DNA from: Picochlorum sp. 'celeri'
Lineage: Eukaryota; Chlorophyta; Trebouxiophyceae
Direction of reading: 5' to 3'
Length of the DNA stretch: 64,000 bases
NCBI GenBank assembly: GCA_010909725.1
Contig: JAACMV010000010.1
Location: 969,501 to 1,033,500, forward strand
Within the stretch, counting starts at the first letter, position 1; each line of letters begins with the position of its first letter. This document shows, piece after piece, positions 1 through 11,043 of the stretch. The translations under genes were made by a program, and so were the position numbers. The notes below the pieces were generated by a model. That model was not told where the DNA came from. It worked only from the letters and a program-made list of their open reading frames with translations, and did not search any database.

Positions 1-98
1 GTTCCAAGGTATAAAACAAACATTTTGTAACGATTTGTGAGGGTTGTAAGAGGCTATGACTATCACTGGGGCGAGAAACAACCGACCAAAGACTGAAG

Positions 99-2528
99 TC
101 ATCCATCATGAGGAGTTGATAGATAAAAGTCCTCCCCTTCCATTGTTATCTTGTCAGCGCTTTCTAATTGTTTGAGAATTTGAATGACATTTTCTCGTGA
201 GACTCCTATGTTGCGAGATTTCAGCGTCTCAACCACTCCCGTGATTGATGTGCTACTGTTGTTTAACTGCCCAAGTTCCATCACAACCGATTGAATAATT
301 TCACACTCCGATCCCGAGTCCTGATTTTCAGCCAAGTCTACTATTTCCTCAGATACCATGAAGTCAATATCAGCGTCATTTAGCCAGTCTAAATCCGCAA
401 CGTCCACATCCAGGTCGATGAAATCAACATCTTCGTCTCCTTGGCAGGTTCTTCCCTCAAGGTAATTGGCAAGAGCCCTCTGGCTCCTTTTGAAATCTCT
501 TCCCATAGTAATCATTAAAAGCTTTTTAGCTCTTTGAGGATCTAATCTATGTCTGGTAGGCTTGTATAAATGTCTCATTCTAGACCAAAGCCTTTCACAA
601 CTGCAGGAGGTGACATGCATAGCAAAAAGGTTGCGAGTCACATAGTCAGATATGATGCGATAGCGAGGATGATCAATAGCCCTCCACAAGGAAGCGACAA
701 TAAAATTTCCTCTGTCCCCTTCCTCTAATTTCCACTCGTTCTCCTGAGGCATCTTGCTCGATTCTATTAACTCTACCAGACTCTCTACATGGTCATAGTT
801 CCTGATTTGAATCCCATCCTCCAGTAAGCGCTCTAGCTCCTTCAGCCCTTCATTCTTATCAGATTCTAGTATAAAGGACTTAAAAGCTACCTTAGCTTTC
901 TCTAGTTGAGCTCGTGTCACATACTTAACGGGGGGCCTGAAGGTGTCGATAGCAATCCTCTCAAAAAATCTGAGATCCAAAAGGAAGGCCAGAGTGAAGA
1001 GATCAACGTTCGTGTACTCCATTCTTTTCCGTACTCTGACTGCCATTTCTTTTTCGACACCGAAAATTGTCTCCTGAGTTTTTTCTCCATTGAAACATAT
1101 GCTACCACCACCCTCAAAGGCAGGAAGTTCGCGAACCCGGAATTTATGGTCTAAGAACCGCCAAACAAAGTACATCTGAGTTATCATTGGCTTATCCTGC
1201 TCGATGTGGTGAATCATATCTACAACAGGCCCCAATATATCCACGAGTGTGGCCAGATTGGACCAAAACGAGTCTGAAAAAATCTTTGAGAATGCCAACC
1301 TCTGATCTTCTGTTGAGCTGTAAGTGTTATCTGGATTGAATTTGGAAAGCAATCTCTCGTTCCCAGCCATTTTTTTAATAGCTTCTTTAGATTGAATAAG
1401 ATCTCGCATTTCAGTCACGAAATATCCGAACCGTGTCTCGACTCCAAGCCTGAGAGGATAAGTCTTTTGGTACATTTCCTTTTGACATTCTTGCAAAATG
1501 GGACGACACTCTCTGACGTTGCACAGAAGCACCATCTTGTGAGATATCGAGAAGCAGTCTTCTAAGGTATCTATTTTGCTGATATCCTTCAACAGGAGAC
1601 TCAGAGTATGTGCCTGGCAGGTCATATGAATTGTTCCAGGGTATTTGGCCTGCAAGTCTTCTCCAGCTTTCCTGTATGCCATTTCTCCATCAAAAACACA
1701 ACCGATGTAACAGTCAGAACCCAACGCATCAATCATTGTTGTCATTTTATTGAACAAATACGATCGAGAAACCACCTCGTCATCTACTGTGGTGAAAATG
1801 TCACCCAGATGACTCCCTGTTGGAAAGTTCAAAGTTGCTCCTACCAGTTTACTGCCCTTGTTGGCATACTTTGATCTCCAAGAATCCGATGCTACCTGAA
1901 AGCACTTAAAATAGTTTATATTTGATTCTCTTGCAGCCAGAAACTCCTCGTACTTATTATCCAAAAATGATCCACAAAGAGTTTTCCTGCAGATACCAGA
2001 GGGCCACCCCAGCATTTTCAGACTCTCAGCAAGGAGTGGGTCATCAACCAATCTGAACGATACAGGATTCATTAGTATCCAAGTCATTAAGTTTTCAACA
2101 TGCCTCTTGATCAACTTGTTTTGATGGCGCATGTCTAGAATAAGGTTCGTACTCCTCTTCTTTCTGAGATGTGCCACCTCCTCCATGTCAGCTTCAGTTA
2201 TTGGCCTCTTCTTCTTCCCGACTGATTCTTCGTGCTCCCTCCATTTTTCATTAGATGCAGGGCATTTTCTGAAGCTAGTCATATGCTTTTTGACTGCCGA
2301 TGAAACATTTTCAGTGGACAACGATGCTTTGCAATGTTTGCAACTGAGGACCCAATTTTGCTTGCCATTACCCCTCTTCCCCCATGTAATGTCGAAACTT
2401 GCCCAATAATGATCATCACCAAATTGTTCAAGAGCTTTTTTTCGTTGTTCAGATAGCCTGAAGTACGCAGTCTTCTCAAGTTCTGTGCGGTCAACTAGAG
2501 AAACACGGTCTGACTCAAACGAGCCCAT
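99..2528 (-). CDS. hAT-family transposase, full length
   Basis: 809 residues, single exon, no internal stops. Order of parts: an N-terminal BED-like zinc finger (Cys63, Cys66, His82, Cys89); the hAT RNase-H-like core with an acidic residue in VFDGEMAYRKAG near residue 280 and the nearby CQAHTLSLLL motif typical of hAT proteins; an all-helical insertion; and the C-terminal dimerisation region with CSCERLWSRM and HRLDPQRAKKLL near residues 650-690. An acidic linker then leads to a final segment of about 60 residues (VVETLKSRNIGVSRENV, ILKQLESADKIT) that resembles a winged-helix DNA-binding fold, unusual for hAT enzymes. The family cuts and pastes its own element with 8-bp target duplications. 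ATG at 2528 is the first good start. Superfamily assignment is firm; the winged helix is inference. Confidence 0.88.
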   Translation of the reverse strand: MGSFESDRVSLVDRTELEKTAYFRLSEQRKKALEQFGDDHYWASFDITWGKRGNGKQNWVLSCKHCKASLSTENVSSAVKKHMTSFRKCPASNEKWREHEESVGKKKRPITEADMEEVAHLRKKRSTNLILDMRHQNKLIKRHVENLMTWILMNPVSFRLVDDPLLAESLKMLGWPSGICRKTLCGSFLDNKYEEFLAARESNINYFKCFQVASDSWRSKYANKGSKLVGATLNFPTGSHLGDIFTTVDDEVVSRSYLFNKMTTMIDALGSDCYIGCVFDGEMAYRKAGEDLQAKYPGTIHMTCQAHTLSLLLKDISKIDTLEDCFSISHKMVLLCNVRECRPILQECQKEMYQKTYPLRLGVETRFGYFVTEMRDLIQSKEAIKKMAGNERLLSKFNPDNTYSSTEDQRLAFSKIFSDSFWSNLATLVDILGPVVDMIHHIEQDKPMITQMYFVWRFLDHKFRVRELPAFEGGGSICFNGEKTQETIFGVEKEMAVRVRKRMEYTNVDLFTLAFLLDLRFFERIAIDTFRPPVKYVTRAQLEKAKVAFKSFILESDKNEGLKELERLLEDGIQIRNYDHVESLVELIESSKMPQENEWKLEEGDRGNFIVASLWRAIDHPRYRIISDYVTRNLFAMHVTSCSCERLWSRMRHLYKPTRHRLDPQRAKKLLMITMGRDFKRSQRALANYLEGRTCQGDEDVDFIDLDVDVADLDWLNDADIDFMVSEEIVDLAENQDSGSECEIIQSVVMELGQLNNSSTSITGVVETLKSRNIGVSRENVIQILKQLESADKITMEGEDFYLSTPHDG

Positions 2529-2720
2529 TTCGACAAACCACGCCTATCAGAATCTTTCTAATGACATATTATGTAAAGTAATATAACATATGGAGACATA
2601 AAGTCATATTATGGTGAAATCTGTGTTTCAAATTTGGATGCGCGACCAAATTCATATCTCCCATTGAAAGCACCTTTCGACCGGAGGGTCTTCTGAGATA
2701 GCATATCGGGCCATAAAAAA

Positions 2721-2781
2721 CGGCATAGCATAGCATAGACTACGGCATAGCGAGCCGCTATGCCGGGAGCCCGCTATGCCG
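2721..2781. repeat. Inverted CGGCATAGC motif cluster near the transposon end
   Basis: CGGCATAG occurs at 2721-2728 and 2743-2750, and its reverse complement CTATGCCG at 2758-2765 and 2774-2781. The central pair forms a near-perfect palindrome with 9-bp arms (2743-2751 and 2757-2765) around a 5-nt spacer. Short motifs repeated in both orientations near the ends are typical of hAT elements, where the transposase binds them. Confidence 0.6.
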
Positions 2782-3077
2782 ATGACCCAAGCCTACCAGT
2801 AGGAAATATGATGCGGCCGAGACAAGCGAGATATTCCTTAAAAAAAGCGCTTGGTTTAACATCTCATCTGGATTTACGAAAGTATATCGTTTTGACTGCA
2901 ACTGCCGCCTACGAGACTGGTTGCAACATGGCTTCAAGTATCTGAGGGGAAGACTTCCATGCAAAGGTTTGATGAAGAACGCCATTCTCGCTGTCGAGAT
3001 ATTCGTTGCAAATCGATAGAATCTTTTTCGAAACCATAGAAATGTTATAGGTTGCAAGCACAGTCCCAACTATCAGT

Positions 3078-6000
3078 ATGAGCCTTGACGGGCTCGGATT
3101 GGATGACTTGAATACGTTAGGTAGCAATGGAACTTGCTTCGGATACGACAATGATCTCCAGCGGAGTGTCTGTGAAGCTGAGAATTTGAATATAACGGAT
3201 CCTCCGAGCATATATCGATTTACAGATTATCCACTGCTGTGGTCTCAAACGCTATGCTACTTGCTCAACGTTACCTTGGAGCACAGGGTGCACCTTCCAG
3301 GAGCAATGAACGATTGCACGGTCCCATTGAGAGGATACGATGCATTTCTGTTTGCTGGTATTGCTCTGATTGCAGCATCTATTTTGTTTGGGAGGTTGTC
3401 AGTGGTGTTTGTCCTGATTGCCGGGGCTATTGTTGGAGTTTTGCACTATTATGTTAATATGCTGCAACTTAGTAACAGTATTACGCAGTGGCTGTCATTC
3501 TCCCCCAGTGATTTATTTCTATACGCTTTTCTTCCTCCATTGGTTGTGGAGGACGCAATCAATATCGAGTTTTACATGTTCAGGAAAATGTTCATACATT
3601 CAATCATGCTTGCAAGTGTGATGGTTATTCTGACAGCAATCATTCTGACCCCGCTGATACTTTTTGTCCTTCGATTTCAATACAAAGGCTGGATCTGGGT
3701 GCATGGAGCTCTGTTTGCCGCGATAATCGCGCCAACAGATTCTTTGGCAGTGTCCTCCATTTTGAAAAGGGCAAATGGCCCTGCGCTGTTGACAGCAATT
3801 CTGGAAGGGGAGTCGCTTCTAAACGATGCAGCTGGAACAACATTGTTTCAAGTTTTCGAGGGAATTCTCAACAGCCAAGCGACAGAGTATGCGAATGGTA
3901 TTCCAACAGTATGGAGTGTGATCCCTACCATTATTGTCGATATTATAAAACTGTCAGGAATTGGAGTTGGTATCGGATTTGGATTCTCGTTTGTCTCGCT
4001 CTTCATTCTTCGATGGCTCAGATGGAGAGGGGCTGGCCTTTACATTGAATCTGTGTACATTTTGGGGATGGCATACTTGACATATTATGTCACCAATGCT
4101 CCTGCAGGTGGATCTGGGGTTATTGCTGTTGTAACATTTGGCTTATTCGGCAATTGGATGTCTATGTGGGGTATGACGGGATCTGCCGTCAAAAAAGGGG
4201 ATTTCAAAGCAATATGGGAGACAATCTCTTTCGCAGCAAATGGCCTTGTGTTCTTTTGGGCAGGAGTTGCATCACTGACATACGTCATCCGCACTATATC
4301 TCAGATACCAACAGACGCAATGACATACGTGTCGATTCCGTTGATATACATCTTTATGCTATTCATCAGAACGTTCTGCATTACAATTTTCAACCCAATA
4401 TTTGATTTGGCTGGAAAAGCCTTGTCTGCTGCAGAAATTATGTTTACAGGATGGTCCGGACTACGAGGAGCTGTCTCGTTGATTCTTATGTCTTCTCTAG
4501 CTGGGGGCAATAATTTTTTGAATATCGTAGATGATGATTTGACTGTATCAGAATCATATGCGATTCAAATGAGGGCCATCAAAGCAGATATGACTTTGTG
4601 GACAGCCTGGTTTGTTATCCTGACACTGATCGTGAATGGACCATGTGCAGCTCCATTGCTGGCATTGCTGAAACTGAATGCAGTCCCAGAAGCAGCCAGA
4701 CAGATTCAAGAAACGGCAAAGACACTGATCTTGGACAATACAATGGATACCATTGAAAAGCTTCAGAATGGAGATGAGGAAAATGAACTCTTGTCAGGTG
4801 CTGATTGGAAGTTCATCACAGAGTACGTTGATCTATCAAAAGACTTGCGTGCTTTTGGAAAACTAGATGTTAGTGCAGAGCCGGATGACAATTTGAAAGG
4901 GAAGAGTGGCTCAACACGCGAGCTTGACCAGAATTCCTCATGGTCTGTGATGCTTGTTATCGGCAGAGCAATTTGGCAGGCGGTGGTGCAATTTGCGAAG
5001 TATGTTATGCATATGCCGATGAAATTCTGCTGTCCTAGATCTCGGGACAGCTCCTTGCAAGGCTCGCAAGAGGATATTTCAGGAAAGTCTTGGGACCCAT
5101 TAGATGGATCATCCCCTGCAATAGCTGCAATGCTGAGGGAATGCCCATTTCAAAGAAAAGGTACAATGGGTTCGGAGGAGTCAGGTGCAACACCTCAATT
5201 ATCAATTGACATTGAGACTGGCTCCGTGAAAGATGATAACCACCAACGTATTTTTTTTTCGAATCTTCAATCCAGGGACAGACATATTAAAGCCAATGGT
5301 GGCGATTCTGATCAAGTATGTCTTGCAGGATCCGTTAGAGATGATCTATTGAAGGATCTTAGGGGGAGTAGAAGGAAACAAACTGAGAGAGGGGTAGTAG
5401 ATGTTGGACAGGAGCTTGCTTCAAATATCCAACCAGACTCTCCAGAAGCGTTCCAAGATCCACAGGAAAAAAAGGCTTCTCAATATAATGGATATAATGC
5501 AAGCGGAGAAGCAGACATTTCTCCTGCAAAAATTCATCCAGATTATAAAGAGCTGGTGAATTATCTTTCAGATCTCAACAGGAAATGCTTGGGAACGTCA
5601 AGAGTGAGTGATGATAGCTCTGGTGACTCGACAGAGCAGAGTAACATGAACTCGATTGCAAGAGACCAAGTATCAGAGAAGGAATCAGACAGAAGTGCTG
5701 AATGTATAGGACCATATCCAAGCAAGGTTGATACTTATGATAGATCATTGGTGACAGGATCAAAATTAAATTCTAGTGAATTCCAAGGGAGGGCGTCCAA
5801 CTTCATCTCCACCACTTTGAAAAGTAAGACACAAGGGACCAATCCCACAGCAAACACAAACCTTGTCTCAACAGGGGTTCCAGGCGAGATACCAACTAAA
5901 TTCAGAACCATTTCAGATTTCAGCGACATAACGGAATCAAATAAAAATGGAGGGGTTGAAGGAGGTAGTGAAGAATCTGGGGCACCTGAAATGGCTCAGA

Positions 6001-7859
6001 GGCAAAATGGGATGAAACATGTGCATGGGTGCGTTCCTTTGGGCACGTTGCTGCGTTGTCTTGTTGCGAGTCAAATTGTGACAATAAGTGAGTCATATTC
6101 TCTTTCTTGTTGTTTTTAATTGTGCAGTCTGCGATTGAACACATTGCGAGAGATTGTATGTAGAATTACTGAAGGCCTCAAGACCAGGTTTCATGAAAAT
6201 CGAGGAAAGATCTCAGCCGAAGCTTCTCGCATTTTGGAGGGAGCTTGCGACGAGAAAATGGAATGTATAGATAGTAAATTTGGATTATGGGATATACTGT
6301 CGACAAAGATCGACGGATCTTTGGTTACCAGAGCAATAGCACAAGTTTCTCTCAGGAGCTCGATGTATCTCAAATCTGCAAACCCTCTGTTAAAAAGGGT
6401 TTTTCATTATCCGTATGTGACCTTGAGCATAGCATGTCGTAGATATTTGGGTAGAAGAGTACTTTTGGCATGTGAGGTAGCCATAGAATACCATCTGGCA
6501 TTGAGCTCAAGTTCTCATGTTAACTGGGTAAGACAGCAGGGAGAATACACCTTACCTCTGCTGGAGGAAGTTGAACGTGAATCGCAGCGATCGTATGATT
6601 TCATCATTCATAAAGAAATTGAAGCTCCGGATACATTTAGAGCTATCCAATCATATCGCGGGGCCATCATTGTGATGAAAAAGATGCAAGATTTCATCCA
6701 TGAGATCCATGCTCAAGGTATCATCAACGAACGGGAACGCCATTTCGTCAACGAAAAGTTGGCTAAAAAGCTACAGCGACTTGAAGTTATTGGTCCTGTA
6801 TGGAGACCTCCTGGTTACAAGGAGAGTGTATGGATGCTCAGGCCGTTTTCAATGTTGGAGAAAGATATATTTGACGAAATATGGGAAAAGGGCCTTATTT
6901 CTGAGTGCAAGCCAGGGGAGATCCTGTTCAACGCACATGATGATGTATCAGCCGATCAAAAACAGGGTATAATATACATCTTAAATGGAATGGCAAAGCG
7001 ACAGCGAGTATTGAATTCCATAGAGAGTGTGAAATTCTGTGGCTTTGGGTCGTGCATTGGTGTACTGCAAGCACTTCCGCTGGCATCTCTGAGAGGGACA
7101 GAAAGTCTAGTAGCAGTCGGCAATGCATTGGGTAGAGGCCCTACCATCTTCAGAATTTCTCAGGAGGATGTTGAAGAAATGTTGCTGCGAGCACAGAATG
7201 GGTCCAATGTATTTCTTCAGTTAGTCCAAAGCTGGATCGTAACTGCCTCCCTCCATGTATTTGAAGATCTTGAGTCTCCCATAAGTCTGGAGATAATCAA
7301 GTATATGGAGAAATATTGTGTGAAATCTTTGTCAAAGAATCCTAGGCGACTCAGATCGCTATTTGCTGAGCAGAATCTGCATCCACGTGCATCTGACTGG
7401 CATGAAATCAACCTGAGGAACAGCGTGAGCTTACAGCGTGTATTTTCTGAGGACTTTATTGGCGTGGATAGCTCGCTTCCTGAGACAAATGAGACATGTG
7501 AAGAATCAATGAATTTGGAAAGGGCGAGAATATGCGTACAAAAGATGGCACAGAGACTCAAGCAACATCTTCATAAGGCAGAGGTATTGCATTTTCACCA
7601 AGGTGACTCCCTGCGCCAAGATTGCACAGTGATTCTAATGCTAGGACACATACAAGCAGAAGAAAAGATACAAGATGAAGAGCGGGATCCATCAGAGGAG
7701 AGTACTTTGAGGGCTCCAGCTGCCATACCATGGATGGCCGAAATTGACCATCATGTCATCTGGGGTGAAGCCTCACATAGGTGGGTTGCACCACAGTCTT
7801 TTGTCACGTGGAAGGTGATTTCACAGAATGCCTTGGTGGTTCTGTATCCAAATTCCTGA
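3078..7859 (+). CDS. SOS1: SOS1/NHX7-type plasma-membrane Na+/H+ exchanger
   Basis: Two adjacent open stretches in the same frame (3078-6119 and 6120-7859) form one gene of about 1580 residues. The first half has about a dozen membrane segments of the cation/proton antiporter family, including FAAIIAPTDSLAVSSILK and EGESLLNDAAGTTLFQ with the paired Asn-Asp of electroneutral exchangers, then the start of a long cytosolic tail. The second half matches the SOS1 tail: helices beginning LREIVCRITEGL, then a cyclic-nucleotide-binding-like fold (IIYILNGMAKRQ, FGFGSCIGVLQ). The family exports Na+ using the proton gradient. A small intron must remove the stop at 6117-6119. No choice is ideal: GTGAGT (6088) to GTGCAG (6127) breaks the frame, while 6092-6127 or 6088-6150 keep it. 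Family call is firm; the join is uncertain. Confidence 0.88.
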
Positions 7860-8256
7860 ATGACCATTCCTAGGAATGAAGACCTTAAATATAATAATAA
7901 TAGAAATTGGTAGTTCATCATCATTCACATATCAAATTTCATGACATAACTAGGGGTGATTATCTCATTGCACTACCACGGCATCCCATCTGCCCACTTT
8001 TCTCGTACAACAATCTGGCACGTACCAGACCTGGCCATATTGCCACATATTTGCATGCACGTACGCGCATGGAGCCTGCCAGGGTCCGGCATTAGTCACA
8101 GGCTGTCTCAGACTGGTACGGTACAACACTGGTACCAGTGTTGCAAATCACACTACTTAATTATTAGTGACACTATGGCCTGTGTCGCATTATCCGTGTA
8201 TTTGTCACAAACATGGGCACATTGTTTCATGAATTGTATTATTTGTCTTGTTGAGT
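7860..8256. other. Intergenic region between SOS1-like and ChaC-like genes
   Basis: No credible coding sequence. It contains a perfect 20-bp palindrome centred on GGTACC at 8124-8143, and several other GTAC-containing stretches at about 8010-8145, directly upstream of the ChaC-like gene. This may be promoter or 5'-leader sequence; no TATA box is convincing. Confidence 0.4.
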
Positions 8257-9072
8257 ATGATTGGCATGCGTGAGAGACTTGCTGTGCGTCAATCTGCAAT
8301 CACATTCCATTCAAATCCTTCCACGTACGGACATAGACTGTCAGGAAGCATCTCATATCCATTTAGATTTACTTATACTACATCAGAGTCACTTCAAGTC
8401 GTGAGATCTCAGGGAATGGGGCAGCAGGATGGGTTCTACCACGATCCCTACGACCCAGAGGATGTGAATCATGCGTTGTTTCAGGACGTCTTGGAGAGTC
8501 ATATAGGCGAAGATGGCGATATATGGATCTTTGGGTTTGGTTCTTTGCTTCATACGCCTGGATTTGGGTATTCTGATGTGGTCAAGGGGTACATCAAGGG
8601 TTTCAAACGAGTGTGGTGGCAGGGGTCGACGGATCACAGGGGTACCGTGGAGCGTCCTGGACGGACTGTGACGTTGATTCGGGATGCGGATAGTGTCACA
8701 TATGGTGTTGCGTATAAATTGGATGGGGATCTTGAGCAGCAGAAGGAGACACTCAAGTACTTGGAGTGGAGAGAAAAACAGTATGATCACAGAGAATATG
8801 TTGATGTGTATGCTGCGGTGGAGGATGAGGAGCCAGTGTTGCGGGAGGTTTTGTGTTATATTGCAACGGATAATACAGAGGCGAATCCGAATTATTTGGG
8901 GCCGGCATCCATGGAGGACCTGGCTGTACAGATTGCAGGTGCTGTTGGGCCCAGTGGTCCAAACTCAGAGTATTTATTCAAGATGGAGGAAGCTCTACAG
9001 CATGTTCGAGAGTCTGATGAGGACTTGTTTGTGTTGGCTGATCGTGTACGGGATATATTGCGAGACGAGTGA
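8257..9072 (+). CDS. ChaC-like gamma-glutamylcyclotransferase (glutathione degradation)
   Basis: 271 residues from ATG 8257, single exon. The first 60 or so residues are basic and Ser/Thr-rich and may be a targeting peptide or a poorly conserved extension; ATG 8446 region residues (about codon 60, MGQQDGFYHD) offer an alternative start. The conserved domain opens with the glycine-rich WIFGFGSLLH loop that binds the gamma-glutamyl group, continues with RVWWQGSTDHRGTVERPGR, and has the catalytic glutamate in YLEWREKQYD, as in ChaC proteins. The family cleaves glutathione to 5-oxoproline and Cys-Gly, normally in the cytosol. The 3' end lies 19 bp from the convergent LIFEGUARD-like gene. Confidence 0.9.
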   Translation: MIGMRERLAVRQSAITFHSNPSTYGHRLSGSISYPFRFTYTTSESLQVVRSQGMGQQDGFYHDPYDPEDVNHALFQDVLESHIGEDGDIWIFGFGSLLHTPGFGYSDVVKGYIKGFKRVWWQGSTDHRGTVERPGRTVTLIRDADSVTYGVAYKLDGDLEQQKETLKYLEWREKQYDHREYVDVYAAVEDEEPVLREVLCYIATDNTEANPNYLGPASMEDLAVQIAGAVGPSGPNSEYLFKMEEALQHVRESDEDLFVLADRVRDILRDE

Positions 9073-9091
9073 GGGTTACATGTGTTTCTTT

Positions 9092-9908
9092 TCAATTCCT
9101 ATCCTGTGATCCAAGGATTCTCAAAATATGCATAAACAGGTTGATGATATCCAAATACAGGGCAACTGATCCCCAAATATATTCATCTACATCCAATTTT
9201 GCTGCCAAAAGGTGGACATCAAAGACAATGTATCCACAGAAAATGAGCGCTCCTATGAGAGAGTAGATCATCTGGCCAACTGGCCCAGGGGTGAAGAATA
9301 TCTGAATAAAGCCCCAAATAACAAGCGCCCAGAGGGCGCTGAATAACATTGGAGCCATCCATGTGAACTCCACACCGCGTTTTGTCGCCCAGAATGTGTA
9401 TGCTGTCAGGCCACCAACAACACATGCGGTGATGAAAATGGCTTGAGCCACAATGACTGGAGCATAGAATGTGCATGAGATACCCACCGTGACACCAAAT
9501 GTTGACGTCCATAGACCTAGGAGAATAAGATTGACAGGGTGCCTGTCTTTATACATGTAAAGTGGAATCAAACCGACAAGGCTGACAACTGCCAAGAGTA
9601 TAGGCAGCCACAGTGAGGTGGCCAGGTATTGCTGAGCACTTGGGCTCATAATGATACCTGTCGCCACAACTGCAGTCAGCAAAAGCTGGAGAGATACTAT
9701 GCCGAATACTTTACGAATGAATCTGCACAGATGAGTCATGACTTGTCAAACACACACGTCCTACGGACAGTTTGTTCTTCAATGTGGCATACCCCAAGCG
9801 TAATATTTGCTCTGTTTCTCCAATACCTGGGTATAATCCCGATTCAATGTCCGACCGCTCGCCCCCTTTGGAGGAACCCCAAAGAGGAAAATACGTTGCA
9901 GAGGACAT
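9092..9908 (-). CDS. LIFEGUARD/BI-1 (TMBIM) family membrane protein
   Basis: 256 residues in two exons: 9908-9769 and 9722-9092, with a 46-nt intron whose donor GTCCGT is atypical. The join gives LKNKL-FIRKVFGIV, matching the family signature before the first membrane helix. The N-terminus is short and cytosolic (about 45 residues, with ESGLYPGIGE); seven hydrophobic helices follow, including LWLPILLAVVSLVGLIPLYM and GYIVFDVHLLAAKLDVDEYI, where the conserved aspartates of the calcium-leak/pH-sensing site lie. Family members reside in ER or Golgi membranes and dampen cell death and calcium stress. The minus-strand TGTAA at 9074-9078 may be its polyadenylation signal. Confidence 0.9.
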
Positions 9909-10117
9909 TGTTGGTGTCGTCGAGTGCCTCGTGTACTTCTACTCGAATGATTAATTAAAATGAATTACATATTTTATTTGCCAATGGTACAAGTGTCATT
10001 ACGGAGACATGAACGAACACAAGTATCTATTTAAGAAGATTGTTGCTGAGGGAAATGCTGGAGACATCATTCTTGGGTAGCGAAAAAGGAAATAGTAGCA
10101 GTACTGTCGGATATGTA

Positions 10118-10778
10118 TCAGCAGATGTGTTCTACCTGTCCAGTCTCCACATGATACAAGAGACCAGTGATTTTAGTGCCTGGGTTGATGAGTTTGCAGT
10201 TCTTCAGCTTGTCCACATCTTCCGAGACACTGGCTCGTGCACTTTTGCACGTGAGAAAGTCCAGATGGGAGGCATCTTCTCCAAGATTCTTCTGAATGAG
10301 ATCCACAACATCTTGATTGGTGCGTCCTTCGACGCCGCATTGTGTGTGGTGCATGACAAAGATTTCTTCAGTGCCCATCAGCTGCTGGGTCATTGTGAAG
10401 GATCGTATCGCATCATCCGACACTCGACCGCCAGCGTTGCGGAAAATATGGCATTCACCAATACTGAGACCCAGTGCATCGTATGGAACAAGTCGGGCGT
10501 CAATGCACGTCAGAATGAATGTCCTGCATAGTACCACAACAATGGTCAACACACAGCCGTGTAGTAGACTTTTGATTTTTCGAGACACGCGTATGAGGGT
10601 ACATCATGCCCGAAAATTGGTGCATTGTCCACAAAATAAATATGTATTGGCATGGAATTGGTCGGAATCGCACGTACTTTCTCGATGGTGGTGCTGGTAG
10701 GGAGCCGTTGTCACCAAACTTGTCCATAAACGACTTGTTTGCCTCAAGGAAGCTCTCCAAATTCGATGTCTTTGTCAT
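10118..10778 (-). CDS. Beta-class carbonic anhydrase, short Rv1284-like type
   Basis: 168 residues in two exons: 10778-10678 and 10523-10118. The 154-nt intron has a strong GTACGT donor and a TGCAG acceptor; joining gives PPSRK-TFILTCIDARL, a normal family sequence. Zinc ligands are visible as CIDAR (Cys, with Asp and Arg) and HHTQCG (His and Cys). GECHIFRNAGGRVSDDAIRS is the conserved beta-CA core. The reaction is reversible CO2 hydration. The protein lacks the long C-terminal region of plant chloroplast CAs and has no obvious transit peptide, so cytosol is the default guess. This compact subtype is best known from bacteria. Confidence 0.88.
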
Positions 10779-10903
10779 TGCTTCGGATGTTATTTCTGAT
10801 GAAATTGTATATTCTTCAAATTACGTTGAATAAAAAGTAACGATGCTTCGAAATCTCTACAACATGACCATTTCTTGACATTGCCTCAAGGGCCTTGACC
10901 CAA

Positions 10904-10923
10904 GGCGGGCGGGCCCGCCCGCC
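10904..10923. repeat. Perfect 20-bp G+C palindrome
   Basis: A perfect self-complementary run made only of G and C lies in the spacer between the carbonic anhydrase start (10778) and the end of the heme-oxygenase-like gene (11044). It is flanked by further GC-rich sequence to about 10935, in contrast to the AT-rich intergenic DNA elsewhere in the window. It could fold as a cruciform or RNA hairpin. Function unknown. Confidence 0.8.
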
Positions 10924-11043
10924 CAGGGGCGGGGCACTGCAGGGACAGCCTTGCCGCTGCTTACTTACTCCTCGTACTACTATGCAGTCACGAGGCGAAC
11001 CCTCTTTACAGATATAGATAGATAGATACAAAGTGTAATGGTT

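Larger units (their letters stand above)
1..2781 (-). mobile_element. hAT-superfamily DNA transposon, one end outside the window
   Basis: An intact hAT transposase reads leftward. Its promoter side ends in a cluster of short inverted motifs (2721-2781) that looks like subterminal transposase-binding repeats. The other end is not visible: positions 1-98 hold the 3' flank of the gene with no matching inverted repeat, so the terminus probably lies left of the window. The right boundary is inferred and no 8-bp target duplication can be tested. The element sits about 300 bp upstream of the SOS1-like gene. The undamaged reading frame suggests a recent or still active copy. Confidence 0.7.

Noticed and set aside
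10040..10531. 163-residue plus-strand open frame opposite the carbonic anhydrase
   Set aside because: It is the antisense shadow of a clear beta-CA exon and has no recognisable features.
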